From UBA7672 sp963784415 (GTDB lineage Bacteria > Pseudomonadota > Alphaproteobacteria > Caulobacterales > Hyphomonadaceae), in NCBI GenBank assembly GCA_963784415.1, contig CAWARK010000014.1, forward strand, positions 992,001-1,056,000: a stretch of DNA of 64,000 nucleotides. Direction: 5' to 3'. Below are positions 34,581 to 44,187 of this stretch, piece after piece. Position numbers and translations under genes: made by a program. The notes under the pieces are model-generated. The model searched no databases, was not told the origin of the DNA, and saw only the letters and a list, made by a program, of their open reading frames with translations. How positions within the stretch are numbered: position 1 is the first letter of the stretch; every line of letters begins with the position of its first letter.

Positions 34581-35971
34581 GCGCCGCGCACGTGTTGACC
34601 TCGTCGCTCGCGAATTCGCTGAAGCGCTATCAGCGCAGTGCAAGCCTGTGGCTTCTGCTGATCGCAGCGCCGATCGCCGCGCGCTACATGATCCCGATGG
34701 GGCCGGACGCCGAGGGCGTGCGCATCATCATCGGCGACCACCTGCCCGAGATGACATCGGGATTTCTCGGTGTGTCGCTTGGCATCGTGGTGTCGACCAT
34801 CGTGCTGCCGGTGGCGTGGCTCTATCTGCGCGCCAACACGACGCGCCGGCAGCCATGGCAGGTCGAGGAAGTGACAACGGCCTCGCGGGTCGCGATCGCG
34901 CTGGGGCGGTTTGCAGCCGATGCGGCGGTGCTGGTTGCGATGCTGCTGGCGCTGACGCTGTCGGGCTTTTTCCTCGGCTGGCTGATCCTGCCGCCGGGCG
35001 GACTCGACGTTGGCGAGATTGCGTTTGCACTGTGGGTCGTGGCGGCGCCCGCGCTGCTGGGGCTCGCGGGGCTGCGCATCCTGTTCGACGCGCTGCCGGC
35101 GACGCGCGGGGCGTTTGGCGACGTGCTGTTCTTCGTGGTGTGGATGGCGTCGATCGTCGTGCCGGCGGTGAACGCGGAGGCGGAGCGAAACTTCTCGACC
35201 AACATGCTGGACTTCGCCGGGTTCGCATCGCCCCTGCTTGTCGGCGCGCCCGCCGGCACGGACAGTTTTACGATCGGTGGCGGCGAGGTGACGCCCGGAC
35301 GTGTGCAGCTGGACGTGCACAAGGCGCTGGTCTCTTCCGGATATCTGGAGTCGCGCGCCGCCTGGAGCGGGATAGCTGTTGTGCTGGCGGTTGTGGCGGG
35401 CCTGCTCTATGCGCCGCATCGCGCGCGGCGGAAGACCGGCGGCGGTCGCCTCAGCCGCATGATGAGCCGTCCGCCGCGCCGCGTGGTGGCGAATGCGAAG
35501 CCTGCCGGGCGGGCTCTGGCGGGACCGGTAGGTCTGGTGATCGCGGAGATGCGGTTGATCGGATCGGGATGGGCGTTTCCGTTTCTCGGGCTGATCGCGG
35601 CGGGCGTGGCGGCGCTGTTGCCCGACTTCCGCCATGCGGGAAGCGCGGCGGGGCTGCTGGTGCTGGTGTTCGCACTGAGCGCGCATGCGGGGCGCAGCGA
35701 GGCGCGCGGGCTGGTGTTGCTGACGAAGGTGGCGGCGCAAGGGCCGATGCTGCGGCGGTCGGCGTTTGTCATCGCAGGTGTGGTCTGGTCGGTGCTGTTC
35801 GGCTTGCCCGCGCTCCTGCATCTGCCGCCGCTGGAAGTCATGACGCTCGCGGCGGGAACCGGGGCGGTCGCGGCTGTGGTTGCGATTGGGCTGTCGGCGC
35901 TGACGGGCTCCGCGTTTGCGGCGCGGCTGGTTCTGCTGATCGTCTGGTATGCGTACCTGTCGGCGCCCTAG
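34577..35971 (+). CDS. ABC transporter permease, large hydrophobic protein
   Basis: A 464-residue integral membrane protein with about twelve hydrophobic segments in two halves (about 22-225 and 320-464) separated by a basic cytoplasmic stretch (HRARRKTGGGRLSRMMSRPPRR). It starts with a GTG that overlaps the ATPase stop, so the two proteins form one transporter. I cannot place it in a specific permease family. The last bases overlap the convergent hupE gene by four. Confidence 0.75.
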   Translation: MSAAHVLTSSLANSLKRYQRSASLWLLLIAAPIAARYMIPMGPDAEGVRIIIGDHLPEMTSGFLGVSLGIVVSTIVLPVAWLYLRANTTRRQPWQVEEVTTASRVAIALGRFAADAAVLVAMLLALTLSGFFLGWLILPPGGLDVGEIAFALWVVAAPALLGLAGLRILFDALPATRGAFGDVLFFVVWMASIVVPAVNAEAERNFSTNMLDFAGFASPLLVGAPAGTDSFTIGGGEVTPGRVQLDVHKALVSSGYLESRAAWSGIAVVLAVVAGLLYAPHRARRKTGGGRLSRMMSRPPRRVVANAKPAGRALAGPVGLVIAEMRLIGSGWAFPFLGLIAAGVAALLPDFRHAGSAAGLLVLVFALSAHAGRSEARGLVLLTKVAAQGPMLRRSAFVIAGVVWSVLFGLPALLHLPPLEVMTLAAGTGAVAAVVAIGLSALTGSAFAARLVLLIVWYAYLSAP

Positions 35972-36555
35972 GCGGGTAACACGCCGGTTCGCTGCAGCGT
36001 CCAGAACACGCCGATTGCTGCGATCAGCGCCGCGGCGGGGATCACGAAGGCGGGACGGTAGAGGCTCGGCCGATTCAACGACTTCAGGACAAGCTGGACC
36101 AGGAAGGCGACGACGCCGGTTGCGACCAGCACGGTGAGGTGACCGAGTTCAACGCCGATGGTCACGCCGACCAGACCCGCCGAGAGATCGGCATTCTCCA
36201 GATAGATCTTCATCACCGACCCGAAACCGAGCCCGTGCAGCAGGCCAAAGGCGAACACCACCGGCAACCGCCAGGCCGTCCCCTCCTTGAACAGGATCGC
36301 CTCGATCGCGAGCACCACGATGGAGACAGCGATCAGCGGCTCGATGATCTCGATCGGCGCCGCGACCAGCCCAAGACACGCAAGGGCTAGCGTAATGGTG
36401 TGGGCCAGCGTGAAAGTCGTCACCTGCGTGATCAGCGACGGCCAGTTGCGGGCGTTGAGGTAGAGCGCCACCACGAACAGCACATGGTCCATGCCCTGCG
36501 GCAGGATGTGCTGGTAGCCGAACTCCATGAACGTGCCGACGTTGTCGAACCACAT
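35968..36555 (-). CDS. HupE/UreJ-type membrane protein
   Basis: About 195 residues from ATG 36555, with six hydrophobic segments. The N-terminal FGYQHILPQGMDHVLFVVALYL contains the histidine-rich HupE/UreJ signature with metal-ligand His residues, and FGLLHGLGFGSV provides a second conserved His. Members are nickel/cobalt permease-like or accessory proteins. No hydrogenase or urease genes lie nearby, so its metal substrate is open. Confidence 0.82.
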   Translation of the reverse strand: MWFDNVGTFMEFGYQHILPQGMDHVLFVVALYLNARNWPSLITQVTTFTLAHTITLALACLGLVAAPIEIIEPLIAVSIVVLAIEAILFKEGTAWRLPVVFAFGLLHGLGFGSVMKIYLENADLSAGLVGVTIGVELGHLTVLVATGVVAFLVQLVLKSLNRPSLYRPAFVIPAAALIAAIGVFWTLQRTGVLPA

Positions 36556-36581
36556 CGGCTTACTCCGGACCTGCAGACACG

Positions 36582-36671
<90 letters not shown>

Positions 36672-36719
36672 CGCGTGAGCCTTCTAGGCAGGGTTGGCGG
36701 CAAAGAAAATGGTTTACAT

Positions 36720-36762
36720 CGGCCTGCCCCCATCAAGCGCTGGTGCGGGGCAGGGCAGGCCG
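36720..36762 (+). other. Strong hairpin in the tRNA-Ser/rlpA spacer
   Basis: The 288-base spacer 36672-36959 contains CGGCCTGCCC (36720-36729) pairing with GGGCAGGCCG (36753-36762), with an alternative inner pairing of GCCCC/GGGGC. Further downstream is a GGCGGA/TCCGCC hairpin. I see no gene in the spacer; it should hold the rlpA promoter, and a structured leader or small RNA is possible. Confidence 0.35.
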
Positions 36763-36959
36763 TTATCGGGGGAAAACGCAGGCCGGTCGGCGGAACTCCG
36801 CCAAATCCTGCCGGCGGCGGTAACCTTCGGCGGAAACCCGTCAAAATCCATCAAAATTGCAGGAATCGGTTTCAGCGCCCGGCAAGCGGCCCTGCGTATG
36901 GTTACCCCCATGCCCCCAGAAAGGTGGCTGAAGAAGTGCTCTGAAAGAGGGTTCGACGA

Positions 36960-38003
36960 ATGGCTGGCACCACCGCCCCGCGGCGAAGCGTCCTGTGCGT
37001 CCTCAAAACGACTGCTGTGGCAGGCGTCTTGAGTGCATTGTGCGCCGGCGCAGCCATTGCGCAGACCGCCGCCCCTATCGTCTACAAGTCGACGAAGCCC
37101 AGCTATGCGACGCCGCGGCTTGAAAATCGCGCCGATCCCCTGGCGCTGACCATAGCACCAAAAGCACCGATTCCGACCTTCGCCGGCGAGACCCGCTCGT
37201 TTGGTCCGGCCCCGCTGGCGGCTGCCGGCATTGGCGAGCCGATCGCCCTGAAAACCGCTGCGACCAGCACGCGTTCAGCGATCCAGGAACAACTGGCCGT
37301 GCCGTATGCCGGCCCTCCCTATCAGGTGAACGGCCGCTGGTATGTCCCTGCCCAGGAACCGAATTATAACGAGGTTGGCATCGCGTCGTGGTACGGCCCG
37401 ACCTTCCACGGCAAGGATTCCGCTTCCGGCGAGGTGTTCGACGAGAACGCCATGACGGCGGCTCATCCCACCCTCCCGATCCCCTCCATGGTGCGCGTCA
37501 CCAACCTCGAAAACGGCCGCGTGGTGCTCGTGCGCATCAACGACCGCGGCCCCTTCGTGGACGACCGCATCATCGACCTGTCGAAAGCCGCCGGCGCTGC
37601 CCTGAACATGCACGCCAAGGGCACCGCCAAGGTTCGCGTCGAGTATGTCGGCGCGGCCCCGCTGAACGGCGGCGGCGGACTGGTTGCCGCCCCGCCTGCT
37701 CCCGAGCGCGTCAGCATGGTTGCCTCGCAGCTTCCGCAGATTTCGGCAGCCCCGGCTCCGGCCCAGTTCGCCTCGCCGGTTGGCCAGTTCTACGTCCAGG
37801 CCGGCTCGTTTGCCGATCTCGCCAACGCTCACGCCCTGCGCCAGAAACTCAATGCGAATGGCCGGGTGTCGATCGAAAGCGTCGCGGTCAACGGTTCGGA
37901 GTTCTATCGCGTGATGGTCGGCCCGTGGGCGAGCCGCGAAGAGGCCGGTCTGGCGCTCTCCCGCAGCGGCGCACACGGTCTGGTCGTCGCCCGCGGTCGC
38001 TAG
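36960..38003 (+). CDS. rlpA: RlpA-type septal lytic transglycosylase with SPOR domain
   Basis: A 347-residue exported protein with an N-terminal signal segment (cleavage near GAAIAQ). The double-psi beta-barrel spans about 140-235 (GIASWYGPTFHGKDSASGE, RINDRGPFVDDRIIDLS with the catalytic Asp). The C-terminal SPOR domain (about 275-345, GQFYVQAGSFADLANAHAL) binds denuded septal glycan. The lineage's RlpA cleaves glycan strands at division sites. It is followed 131 bases later by a carboxypeptidase gene, so this is a wall-remodelling pair. Confidence 0.92.
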   Translation: MAGTTAPRRSVLCVLKTTAVAGVLSALCAGAAIAQTAAPIVYKSTKPSYATPRLENRADPLALTIAPKAPIPTFAGETRSFGPAPLAAAGIGEPIALKTAATSTRSAIQEQLAVPYAGPPYQVNGRWYVPAQEPNYNEVGIASWYGPTFHGKDSASGEVFDENAMTAAHPTLPIPSMVRVTNLENGRVVLVRINDRGPFVDDRIIDLSKAAGAALNMHAKGTAKVRVEYVGAAPLNGGGGLVAAPPAPERVSMVASQLPQISAAPAPAQFASPVGQFYVQAGSFADLANAHALRQKLNANGRVSIESVAVNGSEFYRVMVGPWASREEAGLALSRSGAHGLVVARGR

Positions 38004-38133
38004 AGATCGTCGCCGAGGGCTAGGGCAGGGCGCCACACCCCACAGTTACAAGCCATTTCGGGCGCTCGCAGCGGTTGACGCGGACGCCCGAAACGCCGTC
38101 TTCTCGCCGGGTTCCCCAAGGGAGTCTGACGAC

Positions 38134-39321
38134 ATGCGATTCATCGCCGGAACCATGGCCGCTGTGGCGCTTCTGGCCGCGTCGGTTTCTGCCGTAGCCC
38201 AGCAGCCGGGCCCTGCTCCGGTAACGCCCGATCCTGCCGCCCAAGTGGCAGCCGATCCGTTGAACACGGCGGCGACATACGCCTTCATCATGGATGGCGA
38301 CACGGGCCTGTCGCTCTATTCCAAGCGCGGCGACGAAGCGATGATCCCCGCCTCGATGTCGAAGCTGATGCTCTACTACATGGTGTTCGAGCGCATCAAA
38401 GCCGGCCGCCTCTCCCTTACCGACGAGTTCACGGTCAGCGAGCATGCGTGGCGCACCGGCGGGGCCGGCACGGATGGCTCGACGATGTTCCTGCCGATCC
38501 ACTCCAAGGTCACGATCCAGGATTTGCTCAAGGGCGCGATCATCGTCTCGGGCAATGACGCGTGCATCGTGCTGGCCGAAGGCCTGTTCGGCAGCGAGGA
38601 GGCCTACGCCCGCCAGGCGACGGCCCGCGCCAAGGAACTGGGCCTCACGCATTCGACCTTCGGCAACGCGACAGGTCTCGACAATCCGAACCACCGGATG
38701 AGCGCACACGACATCGGGCTGATCGCCTACCGCATCATCCACGACTTCCCGGAATATTATCCGTTATTCTCCGAGCCGGAATTCACCTTCAACAAGACGC
38801 GCCAGTACAACCGCAACCCCCTGCTGCGCGAGCTGCAGGGGTCTGATGGCGTGAAGACGGGCCACCTAGCAGTGTCAGGTTTCGGTCTCGTTGGATCGGC
38901 CGTGCGCGAAGGTAAACGCCGCATCATCGTGCTCAACGGCCTCGCCAGCGAGACAGAGCGCAAGCAGGAAGGTCCGCGCGTCATGCGATCTGCCTTCCTC
39001 GACTTCACCTCAGCGACGCTGGTGAAGAAAGGCGCGCAGGTGGCGGTCGCCGACGTCTGGATGGGTGAACAGAAACAGGTGCCACTGATTGCGACGTCTG
39101 ACTACGCCGTCGGCCTGCATCTCGATGCGGTCGACAAGATCAAGGGCGAAGTCGTCTACAAGTCGCCGCTGATGGCGCCGCTGAAAGCAGGCGATGTCGT
39201 GGGCGACCTGATCATTACAGCGCCGGGCGTCGGCGCCGTGAAGATCCCCGTGGCGGCTGGCGCGGCGGTCAATGAAATGGGCTTCTTCGGCAAGGCCATG
39301 TTCGGACTGAAAGGCGATTGA
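38134..39321 (+). CDS. D-alanyl-D-alanine carboxypeptidase (PBP5/6 type)
   Basis: A 395-residue exported serine carboxypeptidase trimming peptidoglycan pentapeptides. A signal peptide ends near AVAQQ. The three penicillin-binding motifs are SMSK, SGN (IIVSGNDAC) and KTG (GVKTGH). A C-terminal beta domain (about 290-370) and an amphipathic end (NEMGFFGKAMFGLK) suggest membrane anchoring as in DacA/DacC. It is followed by tmk after 3 bases. Confidence 0.93.
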   Translation: MRFIAGTMAAVALLAASVSAVAQQPGPAPVTPDPAAQVAADPLNTAATYAFIMDGDTGLSLYSKRGDEAMIPASMSKLMLYYMVFERIKAGRLSLTDEFTVSEHAWRTGGAGTDGSTMFLPIHSKVTIQDLLKGAIIVSGNDACIVLAEGLFGSEEAYARQATARAKELGLTHSTFGNATGLDNPNHRMSAHDIGLIAYRIIHDFPEYYPLFSEPEFTFNKTRQYNRNPLLRELQGSDGVKTGHLAVSGFGLVGSAVREGKRRIIVLNGLASETERKQEGPRVMRSAFLDFTSATLVKKGAQVAVADVWMGEQKQVPLIATSDYAVGLHLDAVDKIKGEVVYKSPLMAPLKAGDVVGDLIITAPGVGAVKIPVAAGAAVNEMGFFGKAMFGLKGD

Positions 39322-39324
39322 GCT

Positions 39325-39969
39325 TTGACGGCGCGCGGACGCTTCATCACGCTCGAAGGAGGCGAAGGCGTCGGCAAGTCAACGCTCGCGGCCGCACTCG
39401 CGCAGCAGTTGAGTGCGCGTGGCATAACCATTGTCCGCACACGTGAGCCAGGCGGATCACCGGGCGCGGAAGTGTTGCGCCGCATGATATTGTCTCCGCC
39501 CGAAGGCGTCGAAGGCTGGCAGCCAACGGCGGAAGTCCTTCTGTTCTACGCCGCGCGTAGCGATCATCTCGATCGCACCATCCGACCCGCGCTCGCGCGT
39601 GGCGACTGGGTGCTGTGCGATCGCTTCTCCGACTCTTCGCGCGCCTATCAGGTTGCTGCAGGCGGCGTCGCGCCGGAGCATTTCGATGCGCTGGAAAAAC
39701 TAGTCGTCGGCCCGACAGCGCCCGACCTGACGCTGGTACTCGACCTGCCGATGGCGATTGCACGTACACGGATGGCCGCCCGTGGCGGCGGACCCGACGC
39801 GATCGAACAGCGCAACGCCGACTACCATGAGGCGGTCTATCAAGCCTTTCGCGATATCGCCCACGCCAATCCGGAACGCTGCGCCGTGATCGATGCGTCG
39901 ATGACCGCAGACGCTGTGGCGCAAGCCTCCATGGCGGAAATCGCGCGACGTTTCGCGGAGATCCGTTGA
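39325..39969 (+). CDS. tmk: Thymidylate kinase
   Basis: A 214-residue dTMP kinase. The P-loop is LEGGEGVGKST, the DRFSDSS motif carries the catalytic Asp-Arg, and TREPGGSPGAE binds the nucleotide. The start is TTG 39325 (MTARGRFITLEGGEG), three bases after the previous stop; there is no alternative ATG before the P-loop. It is coupled to holB by TGATG. Confidence 0.95.
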   Translation: MTARGRFITLEGGEGVGKSTLAAALAQQLSARGITIVRTREPGGSPGAEVLRRMILSPPEGVEGWQPTAEVLLFYAARSDHLDRTIRPALARGDWVLCDRFSDSSRAYQVAAGGVAPEHFDALEKLVVGPTAPDLTLVLDLPMAIARTRMAARGGGPDAIEQRNADYHEAVYQAFRDIAHANPERCAVIDASMTADAVAQASMAEIARRFAEIR

Positions 39970-40937
39970 TGGAGCTCCAGCCGAACGATGTCGGGCCGGT
40001 GTTCGGCCACCAGGCGGCGCGCGAGGATTTCCTGTCTGCGCTCGCGACAGGAAAGCTGCATCACGGCTGGCTGATGCGTGGACCGCGTGGCGTCGGCAAG
40101 GCGCGGCTCGCCTTGCGCTTCGCCCTGAAGCTGTTTGGCGACCAGAGCGACTTCACCTCTCAACCCGACCCGGCGCTGGCGAAACTGGTGCTGGCGGGCA
40201 ACCACCCAGACCTGCGTGTGATCCGCCGACCGATCGACGACAAGGGCAAGCAGAAATCGGAGATCCCGGTCGACAGCGTGCGCGACCTTGCGCAGTTCTT
40301 TTCGCTGCGCCCAGCGCTCGGCGGCTGGCGTGTTGCGATCATCGACGCCGTCGACGAGATGAACCGCTTCGGCGCCAACGCCGTCCTGAAAACGCTAGAG
40401 GAGCCGCCGCCGAAGGCAGTCCTGTTCCTCATCTCCCACGGCGAGCAAGCGATGCTGCCGACGGTGCGCAGCCGCTGCCGCGTCCTGCGGTGCGATGCGT
40501 TGGGCGAGCATGACGAGTTGGCCGTGCTCGCCGCGAACGGGCACACGGGCACGAAGGCAACTTCGATCGCCAACCTCGCGCCGGGCCGACCGGGCCGCGC
40601 GCTGGAGCTGCTGCAGGGCGAAGTCGATGATGGCGGCGCAGCGCTTGAATCGCTGCTGCGCTCCGACACTGTGGAGCCTTCCGCGCTGCAGACCGCCTTG
40701 TCACAGGCCGCAAAAAGCGACGGCGCGCTGGCTGTCTCGATGGAGCGCCTTCGTGGTTTCCTACAGCGGCGCGCGATGCGCGAGGGCGACCCGACGCGGG
40801 CAGGCGAATGGGCCGACGCCGCGCTGGCAGTTGCGCGGATCGGCGCCGAGGCTCAGGCGCTGAATCAGGATCGTGCACAGACCATTGCGGCGGCGCTGAA
40901 CGCCGTCTCCGGCCGGCTGTCGAGCGCGGGAGGCTGA
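39969..40937 (+). CDS. holB: DNA polymerase III subunit delta prime
   Basis: A 322-residue clamp-loader subunit. FGHQAAREDFLSALATGKLHHGWLMRGPRGVGKARLALRF (in two blocks) gives the AAA+ core, with a P-loop-like GPRGVGKA lacking the Ser/Thr. VDEMNRFGANAVLKTLEEPPP and RSRCRVLRC are typical of delta prime. The tmk-holB-tatD order is conserved in many bacteria. Confidence 0.92.
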   Translation: MELQPNDVGPVFGHQAAREDFLSALATGKLHHGWLMRGPRGVGKARLALRFALKLFGDQSDFTSQPDPALAKLVLAGNHPDLRVIRRPIDDKGKQKSEIPVDSVRDLAQFFSLRPALGGWRVAIIDAVDEMNRFGANAVLKTLEEPPPKAVLFLISHGEQAMLPTVRSRCRVLRCDALGEHDELAVLAANGHTGTKATSIANLAPGRPGRALELLQGEVDDGGAALESLLRSDTVEPSALQTALSQAAKSDGALAVSMERLRGFLQRRAMREGDPTRAGEWADAALAVARIGAEAQALNQDRAQTIAAALNAVSGRLSSAGG

Positions 40938-40942
40938 CGCGC

Positions 40943-41717
40943 ATGTATTTCGACACGCACGTAAACCTGCACGCCGAACAATTCCAGTCCGATCTCCCGG
41001 ACGGTGATCGCGCGTGCGCGTGCGGCCGGCGTGACGCGCATGGTGACGATCTGCGACCGGCTTGATCGCTATCCGGCCGTCAAAGCCATCGCCGACGCGA
41101 ATGACGACATCAACTGCACCGTCGGCGTCCATCCGCATTACGCCAAGGACTACTGGTCGCTGCAGGCCGAGACGCTGGTGGCTGAGGCGGCGCATCCCAA
41201 AGTGTGCGGCATTGGCGAGACCGGCCTCGATCAGCATTATGGCTACAGCGACATCGTCCTGCAGGAGCGCAGCTTCGTCGAACACATCATCGCCGCGCGC
41301 GAGACCCAGCTGCCGCTCGTGGTGCATACGCGCGAGGCCGACGACCTGACCGGCGACATTCTCGAGCGCGAGTATGCGCGCGGCACCTTTCCGATCCTGA
41401 TGCACTGCTACACGTCTGGTGAGCGGCTTGCGAAACGAGCCATGGACCTCGGCGCGTGGTTTTCGATCTCAGGCATCCTGTCGTTCAAGACGGCCAACGA
41501 TGTTCGCGCGGTCACGGCTCAGGTGCCGCTCGACCGGATCATCCTTGAAACAGACTGCCCGTACCTCGCGCCGATGCCACATCGTGGCCGTCGCAACGAG
41601 CCGTCCTTCCTGCCGGACGTCTGCCGGGCATTCGCCGCCCATCGCGGCCTAACCATCGAGGACGCCGCGCGGCTGACCACCGCTAATGCGCTGGCGTTGT
41701 TCAGGCGGGTCCAATGA
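40943..41717 (+). CDS. tatD: TatD-family metal-dependent hydrolase (one apparent frameshift)
   Basis: Amidohydrolase-fold DNase of about 257 residues. It begins MYFDTHVNLHAEQF with the metal-binding D-x-H motif and continues, after one extra base near 41003, as VIARARAAGVTRMVTICD, VGVHPHYAKDYW, GIGETGLDQHY, PLVVHTREADD, MHCYTSG and ILETDCPYLAPMPHRGRRN. All metal-ligand motifs are thus present across the two frames. The TGA overlaps the next ATG. Confidence 0.92.
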
Positions 41718-42544
41718 GTGCGTCGCTGACAAAGGGCAGGTTGCAGGTCCGCATTCTTGGCTGCGGTTCCTCCGGCGGCGTACCGCGGATCGGAAACGAT
41801 TGGGGCATCTGCGACCCAGCCGAACCACGGAACCGTCGCTCGCGCTGCTCGGCGCTGGTCCGGTCCTGGGCGCCTGGCGCCGCCGAGCCAACACTGGTCC
41901 TGATCGACACCGCGCCGGACATGCGCGAACAGTTGCTGGCGGCACAGGTCAAGCGACTGGACGCCGTCCTGCTGACTCACGAGCACGCCGACCAGTGCCA
42001 CGGGATCGACGACCTCCGGGCGCTCGTCCTGCGCAACATGAAGCGGATGCCTGTGCACATGGACAAGGTGACGTCGGACATCATCGGCAAGCGATTCGAC
42101 TACTGCTTTGACGGCGCCGGGTCCTATCCGGCGATCCTCGAAAAGCACGCGGACCTGGAGCCGGGGCAGGCTGTGGATATCTCTGGTCCGGGCGGCGCGG
42201 TCTCGTTCCTGCCGCTGGCCCAGGACCATGGCGGGATCGCCTCGCTGGGCTTCCGAATCGGGCCATTTGGTTATTGCAACGATGTGGTCCGTTTACCCGA
42301 GGCGACGCTGGAGCGGCTGAGCGGGCTGGACACGCTGGTGGTTGATGCGCTCCGTTACAAGCCGCATCCCACCCACGCCAGCGTCAGCCAGGCTCTTGGC
42401 TGGATCGAGCGCCTGAAGCCGCGCCGAGCCGTCTTAACGAACCTGCATGTCGATCTGGACTACGCCACGCTCAAGGCGGAGCTGCCGGCGGGGGTAGAGC
42501 CCGCCTTTGACGGGATGGAGCTGGAGGTCGCGCCAAGTGCCTGA
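41714..42544 (+). CDS. MBL-fold metallohydrolase (PhnP-like)
   Basis: A 276-residue metallo-beta-lactamase-fold hydrolase. LGCGSSGGVPRIGNDWG at the start and the zinc motif LLTHEHADQCHGIDD are clear, with further ligands in LAQDHG and VVDALRY. From memory the N-terminal GCGSSGGVPR is shared with PhnP-type cyclic phosphodiesterases that follow tatD in alphaproteobacteria. The actual substrate is unknown. Confidence 0.87.
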   Translation: MSASLTKGRLQVRILGCGSSGGVPRIGNDWGICDPAEPRNRRSRCSALVRSWAPGAAEPTLVLIDTAPDMREQLLAAQVKRLDAVLLTHEHADQCHGIDDLRALVLRNMKRMPVHMDKVTSDIIGKRFDYCFDGAGSYPAILEKHADLEPGQAVDISGPGGAVSFLPLAQDHGGIASLGFRIGPFGYCNDVVRLPEATLERLSGLDTLVVDALRYKPHPTHASVSQALGWIERLKPRRAVLTNLHVDLDYATLKAELPAGVEPAFDGMELEVAPSA

Positions 42545-42609
42545 TTTCAATCCAAACCTTATTGCCCATAATGTTGATTATGCGACTGATGCTATGAGGG
42601 AAACGGCGC

Positions 42610-43494
42610 ATGGCTGACGAAGCCCGACAATCCGGCACGCCGGTGGCGACCGACCAGGAGGGGTCTTCCCTCCCCTCCAGCGGGGAGCCATGGCGTGATT
42701 TGGTGGAGCTGATGGCCCGGCTGCGGACGCCCGGGACCGGCTGCCCATGGGACCTCGAACAGACCTTCGCGACGATCGCGCCGTACACGATCGAGGAAGC
42801 CTATGAGGTGGCGGACGCTATCGAGCGGCAGGATATGGGCGAGCTGAAGGGCGAGCTGGGCGACTTGCTGTTCCAGTCCGTGTTCCACGCGCGCATGGCG
42901 GAGGAAGCCGGGCACTTCGACATCGACGACGTGGTGCGCGGGCTGGTGACCAAGATGGTCGACCGTCACCCGCACGTATTTGGTACGGAGCGTATCGCCA
43001 GCGCCGAAGCGCAGGTCGGGGCTTGGGAGACGATGAAGGCGGCCGAGCGGGCGAAGAAGGCCGCCGGGACTGAGCCCAGCGCGTTGGACGGTGTGGCGCT
43101 CGGGCTGCCGGCGTTGATGCGGGCCGAGAAGCTGGCCAAGCGCGCGGCGCGGGTTGGGTTCGACTGGCCGGCGCCGGGGCCCGTTTTCGAGAAGCTGCAA
43201 GAAGAGATCGGAGAGCTGGAAGAGGCAATCGCGGCGCCGGTTCTGGACCAGGCTCATGTGGCCGAGGAGCTGGGTGATATCCTGTTCGTGGCGGCCAACC
43301 TGTGCCGCAAGCTCCAGGTCGATCCCGAGGAAGCCTTGCGCGCCGCGAATTCAAAATTTGGAAAGCGTTTCCGTGCTATGGAGACCATGGCCAAGGCGCG
43401 CGGGCAGGACTTCGCCAAGCTCACCCTCGACGAGCAGGAAGCGCTGTGGGTCGCCGTGAAGGTGGTCGAGCGCTCAGCCCCGGTTGACGCTTAG
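42610..43494 (+). CDS. mazG: Nucleoside triphosphate pyrophosphohydrolase MazG
   Basis: A 294-residue tandem MazG protein that hydrolyses non-canonical NTPs. The first domain carries IEEAYEVADAIE and GELGDLLFQSVFHARMAEE, the second EEIGELEEAI and AEELGDILFVAANLCRK. Residues 1-30 are an unusual extension encoded by a hairpin-rich segment (repeat at 42657-42687); family members usually begin close to LMARLRTPGTGCPWD. A downstream start without the extension is not evident. The 3' end overlaps the convergent mocA-like gene by 21 bases. Confidence 0.92.
   Translation: MADEARQSGTPVATDQEGSSLPSSGEPWRDLVELMARLRTPGTGCPWDLEQTFATIAPYTIEEAYEVADAIERQDMGELKGELGDLLFQSVFHARMAEEAGHFDIDDVVRGLVTKMVDRHPHVFGTERIASAEAQVGAWETMKAAERAKKAAGTEPSALDGVALGLPALMRAEKLAKRAARVGFDWPAPGPVFEKLQEEIGELEEAIAAPVLDQAHVAEELGDILFVAANLCRKLQVDPEEALRAANSKFGKRFRAMETMAKARGQDFAKLTLDEQEALWVAVKVVERSAPVDA
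42657..42687. repeat. Overlapping G-rich/C-rich hairpins in the mazG 5' coding region
   Basis: GGAGGGG (42657-42663) pairs with CCCCTCC (42672-42678), and alternatively CTCCCC (42670-42675) pairs with GGGGAG (42682-42687). The segment encodes the non-conserved EGSSLPSSGEP of MazG. The composition matches the CCTCCC/GGGGAGG hairpins at 3371 and 26347. Confidence 0.4.
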
Positions 43495-44187
43495 CCGCGT
43501 GAGCCATTCCGGATCCGCCGGCGGCTCAGCCGGCGCGGCTGGATGATGCGGTAGCGCCCGCGCATTTCGTAGCGCGATCTCATCCCGCACGGCCATCTGC
43601 CGGCTCGCAAACTCCAGCTCCTCGCGCGTGTCCACGTCGACCAGCAGCGGCGCAGGCGCGTTGAGGCCCGCCACGCGGAAACCTCCCTGCCCGATGATCC
43701 GCTTGGCGCCGTCGTCGCCATCGAGCGACCGCAGCTGATCGAAACATGCCGCGCCAAAGGCTGTTGGCGGATGCACGCGATCGGAGGCGCCTGCGTGGAC
43801 GATGTCCGCATCGCCGAGTTTCGCCAGCAAGGCCTCGACCAGCCATCCTTCGATAAACGGCATGTCGCCCATGCAGATCACGATGGCGTCTGGCTTGAAC
43901 TGAAGCGCGACCTGCACGCCGACAGCGATGGAATGTCCGAGGCCGTGCTTGGGTTTCTTGTTCAGCGCAATGACGAAGCGATTGATCAGATGATCCTTCA
44001 GGTCGTGCCTGTCGGCGGGCGTGACGGCGACGCGCGCCAATGCCGAAAGCTTGGTCAGCTCTGACGCCGAATGCTCGATCAGGTGCTTGCCGCCAAGATT
44101 GGCCGTGAGCTTGTCGCGGCTGCCATACCGGCGCGACAGGCCTGAGGCCAACAGGATGATGGCGGCGCGGTTCAGAGGCACGCTCAT
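43474..44187 (-). CDS. Molybdenum cofactor cytidylyltransferase-like protein (MocA/MobA type)
   Basis: About 237 residues. The nucleotidyltransferase motif AIILLASGLSRRYGSRDKL, ICMGDMPFI and VHPPTAFGAACFDQL fit the MocA branch, which makes molybdopterin cytosine dinucleotide for xanthine-dehydrogenase-type enzymes. It starts at ATG 44187, overlapping the xdhC stop (ATGA). Together the two make a molybdenum hydroxylase maturation pair, but no hydroxylase subunit gene is in the window. Confidence 0.85.
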   Translation of the reverse strand: MSVPLNRAAIILLASGLSRRYGSRDKLTANLGGKHLIEHSASELTKLSALARVAVTPADRHDLKDHLINRFVIALNKKPKHGLGHSIAVGVQVALQFKPDAIVICMGDMPFIEGWLVEALLAKLGDADIVHAGASDRVHPPTAFGAACFDQLRSLDGDDGAKRIIGQGGFRVAGLNAPAPLLVDVDTREELEFASRQMAVRDEIALRNARALPHHPAAPAEPPADPEWLTRLSVNRG

